Source of the DNA: Emydura subglobosa
Lineage: Eukaryota; Chordata; Testudines; Chelidae
Direction: 5' to 3'
NCBI GenBank assembly: GCA_007922225.1
Contig: ML679958.1
Location: forward strand, 60,350,862-60,414,861
DNA: 64,000 nucleotides
How positions within the stretch are numbered: position 1 is the stretch's first letter; every line of letters starts with the position of its first letter. This document shows, one piece after another, positions 47,955 to 58,504 of the stretch. Position numbers and translations under genes: made by a program. A model generated the notes under the pieces. The model made no database searches and had not been told where the DNA came from. It was given only the letters and a program-made list of their open reading frames with translations.

Positions 47955-49020
47955 GATGGCCTGACTGCTGGCTGAATGAAGTATACTGAAAGAAGCTGCT
48001 CAGCTGAGGTTCAGAACATTATACTCCAAAACAGGAAACCTTCAACCAAAGTGACTTACAGAACTAAATTAGAAGAGATTTTTTCCATCAGGATATCTCA
48101 GCACCACCTTTCATCACTGACCTCTCCAATTTCAACAACACTGGGCAACTTGCTTGAAGGCAATTTGGGCTCTTCATTAGCTCAATAAGGATTCATTTGG
48201 CAGAAATATCTGCAAGTCCTCTTATCCAGAGCCTCACTGTCTTCACATCCTACAGTAACAAAATTCCTGAGGGACTCATGCATGTATTATGCCCCCCTCC
48301 AGTTTGGGTGCTGCCTCTGTCCTTAGACCTGAATATAGGACTAGCAGTGTTGATGTGTTCCATCTTTGACCTGAATATAGACCTGAATATAGACCTGAAT
48401 ATAGGACTAACAGTGTTGATGGGTTCCATCTTTGAGCTCCCTTTACCACCCCTCAATGAAAACTGCTTTTCCTGTGGACATTACAGTAGGCAGGAGTGAT
48501 TCAGGTTTGCATGTCAGGTCCCCTGCATATGGAATTTCAGAATGATGTGGTTACCCTTAGACCTCATCCAAAGTTCCTGCTCAAGGTAGTCTCAAACTTC
48601 TGTATAAATTGGTGTGTTCACCAAGTGGCTTTCTTTCCAAAGCTTCACATGCCAGACAGTGCGATTTAGATAAAACAAAATTGTTCAGGAACACACACAG
48701 GCTATTCATCACATTTGACAGTCAAAGGGCAACATTCACTCAGAGTTTATCCAGGTGAGTTTTTGACTGCGTAAGAAATTATCATTTAGTGTGCAAAGAC
48801 CTTCTGGCCATATTAGAGTTAATTTTATTAGGGGTCAAGCAGCCTTGGCTGCCTGTTCGGATAGCTTCCATACTTGAGATGAGTACAGCAGCAATGTGGA
48901 GCTTGGTCCACAAGTTTACTCCTCACTATTTCCAATTTCTATTATCAGAGCACCAGGAAGTCCTAGTGCAGACCTCCAGATTGGATATCATTTCAGTAGG
49001 GCTGTCCTGCATTATTAGTT
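47955..49020 (+). pseudogene. DIRS tyrosine-recombinase remnant
   Basis: Starts with CSAEVQNIILQNRKPSTKVT followed by Y, the N-terminal SAM-like segment of DIRS recombinases (pattern RKPST-TY-K). It continues PISTTLGNLLEGNLGSSLA, then a PP-W-LPLSLDLN block expanded by an in-frame duplication (48326-48436). It ends with AAMWSLVHKFTPHYF near 48892-48936, resembling the ATWSS-HTF-HY end of these proteins. Stops and frameshifts are frequent. The catalytic R-H-R-Y set is not recoverable by eye. Confidence 0.65.
48326..48436 (+). repeat. In-frame tandem duplication (12 bp and 42 bp units)
   Basis: GACCTGAATATA starts at 48326, 48368, 48380 and 48392. The first and last copies are followed by the same 30 bp (GGACTA(G/A)CAGTGTTGATG(T/G)G, then TTCCATCTTTGA). 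Spacings 42, 12 and 12 are multiples of three. The peptide is DLNIGLAVLMCSIF, DLNI, DLNI, DLNIGLTVLMGSIF. Confidence 0.95.
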
Positions 49021-49031
49021 AAAAAGGACAC

Positions 49032-49725
49032 TGTCACTGGGTGGCTTACCCCTTTAAGTGGAAGGTTGTACGGTGCACCTGTGACTCATCAGCTGCCTCA
49101 TAAATGTGCTTAAAAGAGGGTATTTGGGTCCTGGTGGGTGGAGGGAGAGCAGCTAGGAAGGGTCACTCGGGACAGGGACAAAGGGCAGGTGTGAGGGTTA
49201 TCTGGGAGTCAGGAGACTGGAAGAGGTCTCTGGGGAAAGTTGTAGAGAACTGAAAGCTGGCCCTCCCTCGAAAGAGGGAGAAATGGCAAGGAAGTCGGTG
49301 CAGGAGCTAGCTTGCTGACCTTCCTGAATCAGAGAGCACTGGCCAAAGAAGGCCAGAAAGGGCTTGAAGGCTTAGGGCATCAGAAGGAGAGCCTACTGGA
49401 TCTCTGAGCTGGAGAGCTGAAACCCGAGGGTCAAGGAGGGCTGAAGATGGGGTGAGGCATGGTTAAGGCCCCAGAGCAATATTTGGGTGTGAGGCATCGT
49501 GAGAGATGCTGGAGCTGTACTAAGATACAGATCATGGTGAGAGACATAGGGGCTGTTTGTTGATGGAATGGTGGTGAGTTGGTTAGTTATGGTTTGTGGC
49601 ATGGAATTTGCTTTTGTGATAAATTAACCCTGCAAGGGAGTGTATGTATTCTTGGAACACTTTTGTATATTTTTGGGAATCAGTGAAGAGGAAACAGAGG
49701 CAGATGTATGGGTCGTGCTCTGACA
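49032..49725 (+). mobile_element. Possible solo LTR
   Basis: Starts TGTCACTGGGTGG and ends CTCTGACA, matching inverted termini, within the 3' part of the DIRS-like element. No target-site duplication was found (flanks GACAC and TTCCA), so the call is tentative. Non-coding. Confidence 0.4.
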
Positions 49726-49844
49726 TTCCATAGGATGGCACTCCAGGCAGAGCTGCCTTGTGATAGATTCCTTATACCCATCTGCAGGCAAATAGACAAC
49801 TGTTTGTTAATCACAAAGAGTTGACTCTGTATGGACAATCAGAG

Positions 49845-50165
49845 AGCAGATACTTACCCTACAGTACCGTTGGTTCTTCAGGATACATTGCACACACTGA
49901 TTCCACGACATGCTCTCCTTCCCCACTGATGCAGAGTCTCTACTCCTATAGGACTCTTCTTTGCAGAGAAACTGAGGCAAGGTTGGGCCCACTCTGCTCT
50001 TTATATCCTGGGGAGAGGGAGAAATGAGGGCACAAAACATTCAGTCGTGGCCCCATTGGACACTACTAGCTAAAAAGACCTTCTTGAGCATGTGAAGTAT
50101 GTGCACCAAGAAAGGAATCTGTGTGTACAACACTTCTCAAAGAGCCAGTTACCTTAAGGTAATTG
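49845..50165. repeat. DIRS 3' end: inner repeat and outer inverted repeat
   Basis: The inner copy TTGGTTCTTCAGGATACATTG, then CACACACTGATTCCAC (49871-49906), points the same way as the left terminus. The outer copy (about 50100-50161) is its reverse complement: on the minus strand GTAACTGGCTCTTTGAGAAG, then TACACACAGATTCC. This palindromic arrangement marks the 3' end of the element. Confidence 0.75.
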
Positions 50166-50227
50166 TTTTTTGTTTTTGTTTTAAAGAAACAGATCTCATA
50201 ATCTCTCATCTGTCTTCCTCCTTGCAG

Positions 50228-50362
50228 TGTGTGTACATTTTTTCAGTTGCTGGAAGAAATCGATGTTAACATGGATACCATAAGCACTAAAGTTGATGGT
50301 AATGTATCAAGATTGAAGAAGAAGTATGATGTATTACTTGCACTATATCACAAGTTTGAAAG
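50228..50362 (+). CDS. RB1: RB1 exon 4
   Basis: 135 bp; acceptor ctccttgcag, donor gtaaaatg. It reads [20 protein letters not shown], then [20 protein letters not shown] and HKFE(R). Human has FFNLLKEIDTSTKVDNAM, SRLLKKYDVLFAL and SKLER. The reptile exon is 15 bp longer than human exon 4 (120 bp, from memory): five additional residues around VNMDTI, just before the STKVD motif, in what should be a surface loop of RbN. Confidence 0.95.
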
Positions 50363-50969
50363 GTAAAATGTATAACTTTTTTATTTGAACAGATTCATTT
50401 TTTAGCTGACATTTATTTTTATTTCTAAAACCTATGTACTAGAAGTGCCCCTCCTAAACTTCAGGCGTATTTCCCAGTATCTGAAAATCAGTTACACAGA
50501 AACACTATAATGTTTACCCCATAACTATTATTCTGCATTATGGGACAATTCCTTTGTTGCTTCTGTTTCTATTATTTGTACTATGGTAACACCAGGGGCC
50601 TCCAGTCTCATTCTTTTAGGCATGGTACAAATATGACAAAGAGACTGGCCCTGAAAAGCTCACCACCTAAATAATCCCATTCAGCTTGCAACCCATCCTC
50701 CACAAAAGCCTGAGAAAAATGAGCACATCTGAAATTCGTTTTCAGTGTCTGTGTATGTCTCTCTCTCCTGGGCTGTGGTTGGGTGGAAATGCAGTCCAGA
50801 GTGAAGGGACTAATGGAGAATGGTCTACTAGCAGCTCCCTTCCTTGTGTATTAAGGGTGAGCCATCTTGAGTGCCTCACCTAGTCACAAGTACAGTGATA
50901 TGACACAAGGAAATTGACAATCTTGCATAACCCTAACCCAAAATGAATTAACAAAGTGGTGGTGGGGTG

Positions 50970-51013
50970 GGGGTGTGTGTGTGTGTGTGGGTGGGTCGGT
51001 CGGTCGGTCGGTG
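50970..51013. repeat. Compound (GT)n(CGGT)n microsatellite
   Basis: GGTGTGTGTGTGTGTGTG is followed by GGTGGG and then about five CGGT units. G-rich on the + strand. Confidence 0.95.
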
Positions 51014-52862
51014 GCGGGGGAGAGGGGAACACTGAAAGTGAATGGGTTGGATTTAAAACTTAGGTACAGTATTGATATTTCTCCAGGGATAGAAATATAG
51101 GCAATTTGCTATTCTTGAGTTCACTGGGACAGGGATGAACTGTCGTAGTTGTCAAATATTTTTGGTCCTTTGACGTGTTAGTGTGTACCTCATGCCAGTA
51201 CCTCAGACTCTCCTAAAATGCTCCTAAATTCCTTTCTGACTGCAGTCAGCAGTGAGAGGTACTTCACAGCACAGAGCATCAATGGAAGAGGGCCACAAGG
51301 CTCATGGCATTGGCAGAGATGCTACAGTGCTAAAGTATTTTTCAGCTTTGTGACATTGAACTACTATGGTCTCTTGGGACATTTTTTGGTGATGCATTGA
51401 TACAAGACCCTAAAGCATCCCTGTAGGATGATTGTGAAGGTGTATTGTATGGGTATAGTCAGCCATTGGGACATAAGGAACCAAACCAGGAATAGAGACG
51501 GCCACTGAATAGCCATAAGTGATTACAGTCTTCTATTTTTGGTGATGTACATTTCAGGTTTGTTAGCTCTGAATTCAAACATACTACTAAGATGGCTGTC
51601 TACAAGCTGACTTTTAGTTCCTGTCCAGTGTTTGTTCTCTCTCTCTCTTCCTCTTCTCCCTACCTCTTACTTCTCCTCCCAAGTTCAGCAACTATTCCTC
51701 TCATCTAATCAAATTATTTTCAGTTGCTTAGCAACAATCCAGATTTTGCTGCTGCACATCTTGTTGATATCCCCTTCCCCCTCAATTGCCTAAAGGGACA
51801 AGGTAGATTTGGTTTCCTGAATGGGTAATATTAATTCTTTAAATCTAATCCAGTTTATCATTGCATTGATGGTCAATATGGAAGATGGAAAGTGCTAAGA
51901 AAGTCCTAAATATTTTTTCTCAAACCTACCATAGGTCTTTTCTGAAATATAAAAATGTTACTTATTTAACTTAATCTACAGATTCTTTTTTTTTCTTTTT
52001 AATCTTGCCGCTGAATATTTGTCTGGTGTCTTTCCCCACCCATTTGCCTTTTTTTTTTTTTTTTTCTCCTTTCTCCCTCATATGATTTTTTTTTTCTGTA
52101 AAATGTTTGTTCATTTTCATTACAAAAGAAGGGAGAGTGAGGCAAATTACAAAGATAAAGTTTAAAACAGTATTGCCAACTTCAAGCATTAAAAAATTTG
52201 AGTCTGACTTAATCCTTCACCAAAGGACTTCACCAGATTCCTTCACCAAATAGTTGCTGAACCAACAAGAAGGGGTGCCATTTTAGATTTGGTATTGGTG
52301 AGTAGTGAGGACCTTTGGAGAAGAACTGGTTGTATGGGACAACCTTGGTTTGAGCAACCATGAGCTAATTCAGTTCAAACTAAATGGAAGGATAAACAAA
52401 AATAGATCTGTGACTAGAATTTAAAAGGGCTAACTTTAAAAAAATTAAGGGAATTAGTTAGGGAAGTGGACTGGACTGAAGAACTCCTGGATCTAAAGGC
52501 AGAGGAGGCTTGGAATTACTTCACGTCAAAGTTGCAGGAACTATCTGAAGCCTGCATTCCAAGGAAGGGGAAAAAATTGATAGGCAAGAATTGTAGACCA
52601 AGATGGATGAACAAGCATCTCAACAGGTGATGAAGAGAAAGCAGAAAGCCTACAAGGAATGGAAGATGGGAGGGATCAGCAAGGATAGCTACCTCTTGGA
52701 GGTCAGAACATGTAGAGATAAAGTGAGAAATGCCAAAAGTCAAGTAGAGTTGGACCTAGCACAGGAAATTAAAACCAATAGTAAAAGATTCTATAGCCAT
52801 ATAAATAGGAAGAAAACCAAGAAAGAAGTGGGACCGCTAAGCACTGAGGTTGGGGTGGGAGG

Positions 52863-55467
52863 CAGGGTTGCCAACCTTGCATTTTAGTTTTGATGGACAT
52901 GAAAAACTGAAGTGTGGTGTTTTTTTACACTGACCCGGTAACCTTTTTACTGACATCACTAAAAACAACATAAACAACACAGTAATGTCAATATTATAAT
53001 ATCATAATGTCACATTAATGTCACTTTACGTCGCAGTCTCCTTTTGTCTCTTGTGGTCATACACAGACATGTTTGCTGACTCAATCATTTCCTTACTTGG
53101 TTTGAAGTTTGTGCTGTTTTTAATTGCAGTCTTCACTGTCAGAATTCCACCCAGCATTTCTGTGGACAGCTGATTTCTTATGAGATTGATTTGAGAAAAT
53201 ATGCATTCCAATTCCGCAGTACTGTGTGGCAAAGCCAACATATTCATGGAAAACCTGGAAAGTGTAGGGAAGTGTGGCTCTCTGCTGGGTGTTGACAAAA
53301 GTGAAATTTGGTGCCAGTATTCATTAATTGTCAGATCTTGTTGAAACTCTGTCTGTCACTTGGTACTCCATGAATTTAATTTCCAGTATATCAAGTGCAT
53401 TTTCATTTACAATCTGTGGGAAAAGCATTATAAGCTGGACAATGTATTCTGAACTCACTGTACTTTTACAGCTTGATTGAAGAACTTGTACCAATTTCAG
53501 CACCTTGTTAATTGGCATACATTTTCTTACACTGTTCACTGCTTTTAAATAAAACTGCAGCACATTCTCCATTAACAGGTCTATGGCATGTTGGTCCATT
53601 ACTTGTAGTTGTCGTCTTGTTTGTGTTCCAATGAAAATGCTCTCTTGTGCTTTGTAGTTGCTTGAATCTGTGACATCAAAATGTTGCAGATCCTCTGCTT
53701 TCAGATTAACTACAGCAGAGGGCACAATGAAATAGGCCATGATTGTTTTTATTAGCATTATGCATTCATTGTGCAGCAAAGCAATATTTGGAGAATTCTG
53801 TTGGCAAAGCTTGTTAAAGTTGACACACACTAGTAACATGGTGGCCAAAAAAGAAGTAACATTTTGTGACATGATCCAATTTGTTCTACTGTAACTAGTC
53901 TGTCATTTTCATCAGTTGATTGAAAGTAACTTACAAGGGTGTCCTACTGGTTTAGTTCTCTTTGAACACACTCCAAAAGGCTCAGCCATCGAGTTGAACA
54001 TAGCTTCAGTATCTTAATCATGACTGCTTCGACAAACGCTTGAAAGTCTTCGTAAAGTTGCTGCATTTTGCAACTGTTTGAGAAATGACTGAATATCTCT
54101 ACACAGTTGTTCCACCATGTTTGGCAAAGGGCAACAACGTGACCGCTACAATGAATGTGAAAATTAGGCTGGTGGGGAGTGATGAGGAAGGCTTTGGGAA
54201 GGAGTGGCAGGGATTCCGCTACAGGGAGGGTCGGGGGCTCCAGGTACAATGGCACATCCCCACAGGGAGCACAGAGGGGCCTGCTGAGCATCTTTCCTGC
54301 ACCCTGCTGGTGCTCAGCCAGGCTTGCTGAGTGCAGCAGCCGCAGCTGGAGGCTCCCAGCCATCCACCCCGCTGGCCGGCATATCTGAGCCAGCTTGACA
54401 TCTGCAGCTGCAGGATAGTGCCAGGAGCCTGGCTCAGATCTCCCTTTCCCTCCGCACTGTGCCAGTGGCCCCTCTGTGGCTGCCATCCTCTGGTCCTAGT
54501 CCTTTCCTGTGCTGGCTGGGCACTGCCACTGACTGATTGAGCTGGGACTGGGAGCTGGACTTGGTCTCAGAGCTGGTATGCTTCCCCTCCCAATTTTCCT
54601 CCCAGCTGTCAGCCAGCCCCTCTCACTTACCCCGGCCGTCACCCCCTAACTCCACTGCCCAGGCACGTGCCTGGAGACCAGCCCACGGTCCCCTCCCCAT
54701 TGGTCCGACTCCGCACTGCTGAGTGTTGGTGGCAGCAGGAGGCACAGGGAGCTGGGCAGGCAGCCGGCGTCTGGGCTGGGGTTGGCATTGGCTGGCCAGT
54801 GCAGCACAGGTGAGCGGGGCCGGGAGTGTTTGGGCAGGGGGGATGCGCTGGCCTGGAGTGGGGAGGCACCAGTGGGGCTGCTGCTGTGTGCGGGGATGGG
54901 GCGGGGAACTAGGCAGGGTAGGGAGGGGTACCTACCATTAGAGGCGGGTGGGGCTGGCTGGTCCTGGCGGACGGACAGAGTTGGGGGGTCCTGGAGAGGA
55001 TGATGACTGAGCTGGCTGCCTGGTGTGGTGCTGATGGGAGCCAGACTCCTCTGGAGCCACCCCTGCCCTGACTAGTCCTACAGTCCTATTCCCCGCGGGC
55101 CGCTTTTCCACTTGTAGCGCTGGTGGCATGGCGACTGCCACAGCTGTGTGGTGCTGGCGGCTGGGCAGTGGGCAGGACGAGGTAGCGGGTGGGCTGTGGG
55201 CGACTGCTGAGCCGCGGCTGGAAGAGGAGGTGGCGGCACACCAGCAGCAGCATGCAGCTGGCTGAAAGTTCAGGCGGGGAGCTGCTCAGCGCTGGCCGCT
55301 GGGCGGGGGGGTGGGCCAATGGGGCTGGGAAACAGAGCTGCTGCTCCTCCTTGCTGGCTGAGGTTCTATTTTTACTGATGTCCGTAAATCTGTAAATAAA
55401 AACAGCAGTAAAATTGCATATTTTTTTTACTAATTGTCCATAAATTTACGGACAGTTAGCAACCATG
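52863..55467 (-). mobile_element. hAT DNA transposon, 2605 bp, decayed
   Basis: Left terminus CAGGGTTGCCAACCTTGC, right terminus GTTAGCAACCATG: inverted copies of CAnGGTTGC(C/T)AAC. The flanks GTGGGAGG (52855-52862) and GGTGGAGG (55468-55475) are an imperfect 8 bp duplication of CR1 sequence, and CR1 continues across the insertion. The minus strand encodes a broken hAT transposase in the left half (53026-54100). The right half (54140-55380) is strongly GC-rich with CpG, consistent with a hAT promoter/5' region. ORFs in that GC-rich half look spurious. Confidence 0.88.
53026..54100 (-). pseudogene. hAT transposase pseudogene
   Basis: Read on the minus strand, the order is: LKLCSTRWLSLLECVQREL (near 53950-54010), then a 180-residue middle segment (53324-53872), then the C-terminal hAT dimerisation region FPTLSRFSMNMLALPHSTA with ELECIFSQINLIRN (53140-53275). 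The STRW-SL block and the LPHS-A--E-IFS block are hallmarks of Ac-like transposases. The pieces lie in separate frames, with stops between them, and the N-terminal zinc-finger is not recognised. Inactive. Confidence 0.85.
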
Positions 55468-56758
55468 GGTGGAGGTTAACAAATACTTTGTCTAAACAAA
55501 TACTTTGCCTCCATTTTTAATGAGACTAAAAAAGAGCTTAGAGATAGTGGCAGGGGGGCTAATGGGATTGAGGATATGGAGGTAGAAATGACCACATCCG
55601 AGGTAGAAGCCAAACTCGAACTGCTTAAAGGGACTAAATCAGGGGCCCCGAAGAATATTAAAGGAATTGGCACGTGAAATTGCAAGCCCATTAGAAAAGA
55701 TTTTAATTTATCTGTAAACTCAGGAGTTGTGCTGTGTGGCTGGAGAATTGCTAACATACTTCCTATTTTTAAGAAAGGGGGTAAAAAAAAAAAAGTGATC
55801 TGGGTAATTACAGGCCTGTTAGTTTGACATCAGTAATATGCAAGGTGTTGGAAAATTTTTTGAAAGAGAAAGTAAAGAATATCGAGGTTAACAGTAATTG
55901 GGACAAAATACAACATGGTTTTACAAAAGGTATATTGTCCCAGACCAAGTTGATCTTTTTTGAGAAGATAACAGATTTTTTTTAGACAAAGGGAATGCAG
56001 TGGACCTAATATACATACATTTCACTAAGGCATTTGATACGATTCCAATTATTAGTTAAATTGGAAAAGATGGGTATTAATTTGAAAATTGGAAGGTGGA
56101 TAAGGAATTGGTTAAAAGGGAGTTCATCTTTCAGAATGACTCGTTGTAGTCTATGAGGCTGGAAGGGGGTTACTAGTGGAGCTCCTCAGGGATTGGACTT
56201 GGGACCTGTCTTGTTTAATCTTTTTATTACTGACCTTGGCACAAAAAGTGGGAGGATGCTAATAAAGTTTGCAGATGACACAAAGTTGGGAGGTATTGCT
56301 AATACAGAGAGAGACCGGGATATCATACAAGAAGATCTGGATGACCTTGTAAACTGAAGTAATAGAAATAGGATGAAATTTAATAGTGGAAAGTGCAAGG
56401 TCATTCACTTAGGGACTAATAAGAAATTTTGCTATAAGCTGGAAAATAACATGCAAGTAAATCCTGGCTTTCTGGAAAATACAATGATTACTTTAATAGA
56501 TCAAATTTTTAAATTGCTTTATTATGTGAGATTTGATGTAAGCATTCCAGCAAGAGCTGCTCCTTAAAAAGCTACTAGCTATACCAGCCCATTGTATCTG
56601 TTTGTGAAACTGGAAAAACAGATTGGCAATGTTCTTTAATTACAATAACTGACGTTTTCTTAGATGACCTATTTCTGCTGTATTTAGCTGAAACAAAGAA
56701 TGCTACACATTTGTTTGAGAAAGGTATGCAAAGTAAGGAACTGAATTTTATTTTCTAG

Positions 56759-56797
56759 GACTTGTGAACTTATCTACATGGCACAACCCAGTAATCA
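56759..56797 (+). CDS. RB1: RB1 exon 5 (39 bp micro-exon)
   Basis: Acceptor ttattttctag, donor gtaagtgg. It reads (R)TCELIYMAQPSN(Q). Human has TCELIYLTQPSSS. Length (39 bp) and phase are as in human. The exon sits 300 bp to the right of the CR1/hAT cluster in intron 4. Confidence 0.95.
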
Positions 56798-58436
56798 GTA
56801 AGTGGTTTTGGGTTTTTTTTTGGTTTTTTTTCCCTCCCCTCTTATAATTTATATATAAAATTTAGGGGGAGATCCAAAACATGTTAGCATTTTACTTTTC
56901 TAACTGCTTGTTTCTAAAGTGTAAAACATAAAAATTGACCTATTTATGGCACCAACATGTCGTGTCTAGTTCAGATTGAGCAGGACTTGGAGAGTTTTAG
57001 TGGGAAATGAAGAAAATTGGAGAAGTTATATACTTGGTCACTGTATTCATGGTGCCACTTGCACCATGAATGATCTCCACCTGCTTGCTTATGGATCAGC
57101 ATGGAAGAAACGAATAGTGGCAGGGTGAGCTTCATAAACATAGCATTAGGTAAAGGGATGAGAGGAAATATTGGCTGCTCCCAAAATTAGGTTGAGTTAA
57201 CGCTGTGACTGGAGAATAAATGACCTTTTGTTAAAGACATGAGCAAGAGAAAATTACTCTCAATAATTTGAGTAAATTAGAATCATAAAAGATTAGGGTT
57301 GGAAGAGACCTCAGGAGGTCATCTAGTCTAACTCCCTGCTCAAAGCAGGACCAATCCCAACTAATTCATCCCAGGCAGAGCTTTGTCGAGCCGCACCTTA
57401 AAAACCTCTAAGGATGGAGATTCCGCTACCTCCCTAGGTAACCCATTCCAGTGCTTCACCACCCTCCTAGTGAAAAGGTTTTTCCTAATATCCAACCTAG
57501 ATCAACTCCACTCCAACTTGAGAACATTGCTACTTGTTCTGTCATCTGCCGTTACTGACAGACTAGCTCCATCCTTGTTGGACCTCCCCTTCAGATAGTT
57601 GAAGGCTGCTATCAAATTCCCCCTCATTCTTCTGTTCTGCAGACTAAACAAGCGCATTCCTTAGCCTCTCCCCTTAAGTCATATGCTCTAGACTCCTAAT
57701 AATTTTCATTGCCCTCTGCTGGACTCTCTCCAATTTGTCCACATCCTTCCTGTAGTAGGGGTCCCAAAACTGGACACAATACTCCAAATGTGTTCTCACC
57801 AATGATGAATAGAAGGGGATAATCATATCTCTTGATCTGCTGGCAATGCTCCTATTAATGCAGCCCAATTTGCCGGTAGCCTTCTTGGCAACAAGGGCAC
57901 ACTGTTGACTCATATCCAACTTCTCATCCATTGTAACCACCAGGTCCTTTTCTGCAGGGCTACTGCTTAATCAGTCTGTTCCCAGTCTGTAGCAGTGCAT
58001 GGGATTCTTCCTTCCTAAGTGCAAGACTTTTGCACTAGTCCTTGTTGAATCTCATCAGATTTCTTTTGGCCCAATCCTCCAATTTGTCTAGGTCACTCTG
58101 AATCCTATCCCTGCCCTCCAGCATATACACCACTCCCCCCAGCTTAGTGTCATCTGTGAATTTCTGGAGTTCAGTATCCACTTTCTTCACACAGACATTA
58201 ATGCTTAGCATTTCTTGAATGAAAGAACAACAACTAACCTCTCTGTTTCAATAGTTGTTTGTAGTTTTAATTCCATACAGACTATTATGGTAATTAATAA
58301 ACCTTAAAGTGTACAGGAAAACATTCTGTGTTGTCGTGAATGAGCTCACAGACTCAAGTGAGTCTCCAGAGACTATATGCAGAATTGTTGTAGAACTATT
58401 ACTGTGAAATTTTCACTACTTGTGGTCTGCTTATAG
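56798..58436 (+). other. RB1: RB1 intron 5
   Basis: Contains the minus-strand CR1 at 57281-58202. No other recognised feature. Confidence 0.8.
57281..58202 (-). mobile_element. CR1 LINE 3' fragment, minus strand
   Basis: The left end is the CR1 tail reversed (GAATCATAAAAGATTAGGG, then CTCAGGAGGTCATCTAGTC). The minus-strand frame at 57674-57940 encodes the RT C-terminus ([20 protein letters not shown], then [32 protein letters not shown]). It is the same region as the CR1 at 29125 in the opposite direction. 5'-truncated near 58202. Confidence 0.93.
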
Positions 58437-58504
58437 GACTACGGCTGAATTGAGTTCCCCATTGCTTCTGAAAACTTCCTGGATCACTTTTTTGTTGGCA
58501 AAAG
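58437..58504 (+). CDS. RB1: RB1 exon 6
   Basis: 68 bp, the same as human exon 6. Acceptor tgcttatag, donor gtaagtta. It reads (Q)TTAELSSPLLLKTSWITFLL followed by AK(G). Human has [21 protein letters not shown]. The first residues are the most diverged, while SWITFLLAK is invariant. Confidence 0.95.

Larger units (their letters stand above)
39781..50165 (+). mobile_element. DIRS-like tyrosine-recombinase retrotransposon, interrupted
   Basis: Component order on the + strand: terminal repeat (from 39784), gag-like CxxC segment (40137-40340), RT (43500-43640), RNase H-like (45690-46070), tyrosine recombinase (47955-49020), inner repeat (49845-49905), outer inverted repeat (50095-50165). The outer right end is the reverse complement of the left end: both show GTAACT, then TTGTnCACACAGATTCC, then CTTGGTG. 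The inner right copy is in the same direction as the left end. Inverted termini plus an internal complementary region, with RT and recombinase remnants, are the DIRS signature. No target-site duplication was seen, as expected. Foreign insertions: LINE (40340-41215), LTR-like and Tigger-like DNA (44020-45690), LTR-like and CR1-tailed DNA (46075-47800), another possible LTR (49032-49725). All frames are broken. Confidence 0.72.
39004..50227 (+). other. RB1: RB1 intron 3
   Basis: 11.2 kb, almost entirely filled by one interrupted DIRS-like retroelement (39781-50165). Only the first 780 bp and last 60 bp are free of it. Confidence 0.8.
52205..56455 (+). mobile_element. CR1 LINE, long copy split by a hAT element
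   Basis: CR1 coding remnants 52205-52862 (linker region between endonuclease and RT: QVMKRKQKAYKEWKMGG, CRDKVRNAKSQVELDLA, NSKRFYSHINRKK) and 55476-56455 (RT: VSLTSVICKVLE near 55818; GAPQGLDLGPVLFNLFI near 56180-56230; KFADDTKLGG near 56264-56294; MKFNSGKCKVIHLGTN near 56373-56420). It ends abruptly near 56455 without the usual 3' tail. The FADD box motif is still readable but the frame is broken. Confidence 0.9.
50363..56758 (+). other. RB1: RB1 intron 4
   Basis: Contains a compound microsatellite (50970-51013), pyrimidine-rich runs (51960-52095) and a CR1/hAT cluster (52205-56455). The 1 kb between 51014 and 51960 holds nothing recognised. Confidence 0.8.

Noticed and set aside
48250..48456. 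Minus-strand ORF with repeated FRSI units
   Set aside because: Antisense reading of the tandem duplication in the recombinase relic.
54085..55395. Cluster of ORFs on both strands in the GC-rich half of the hAT element
   Set aside because: Composition-driven; low-complexity Pro/Ser/Gly-rich translations without motifs, in many overlapping frames.
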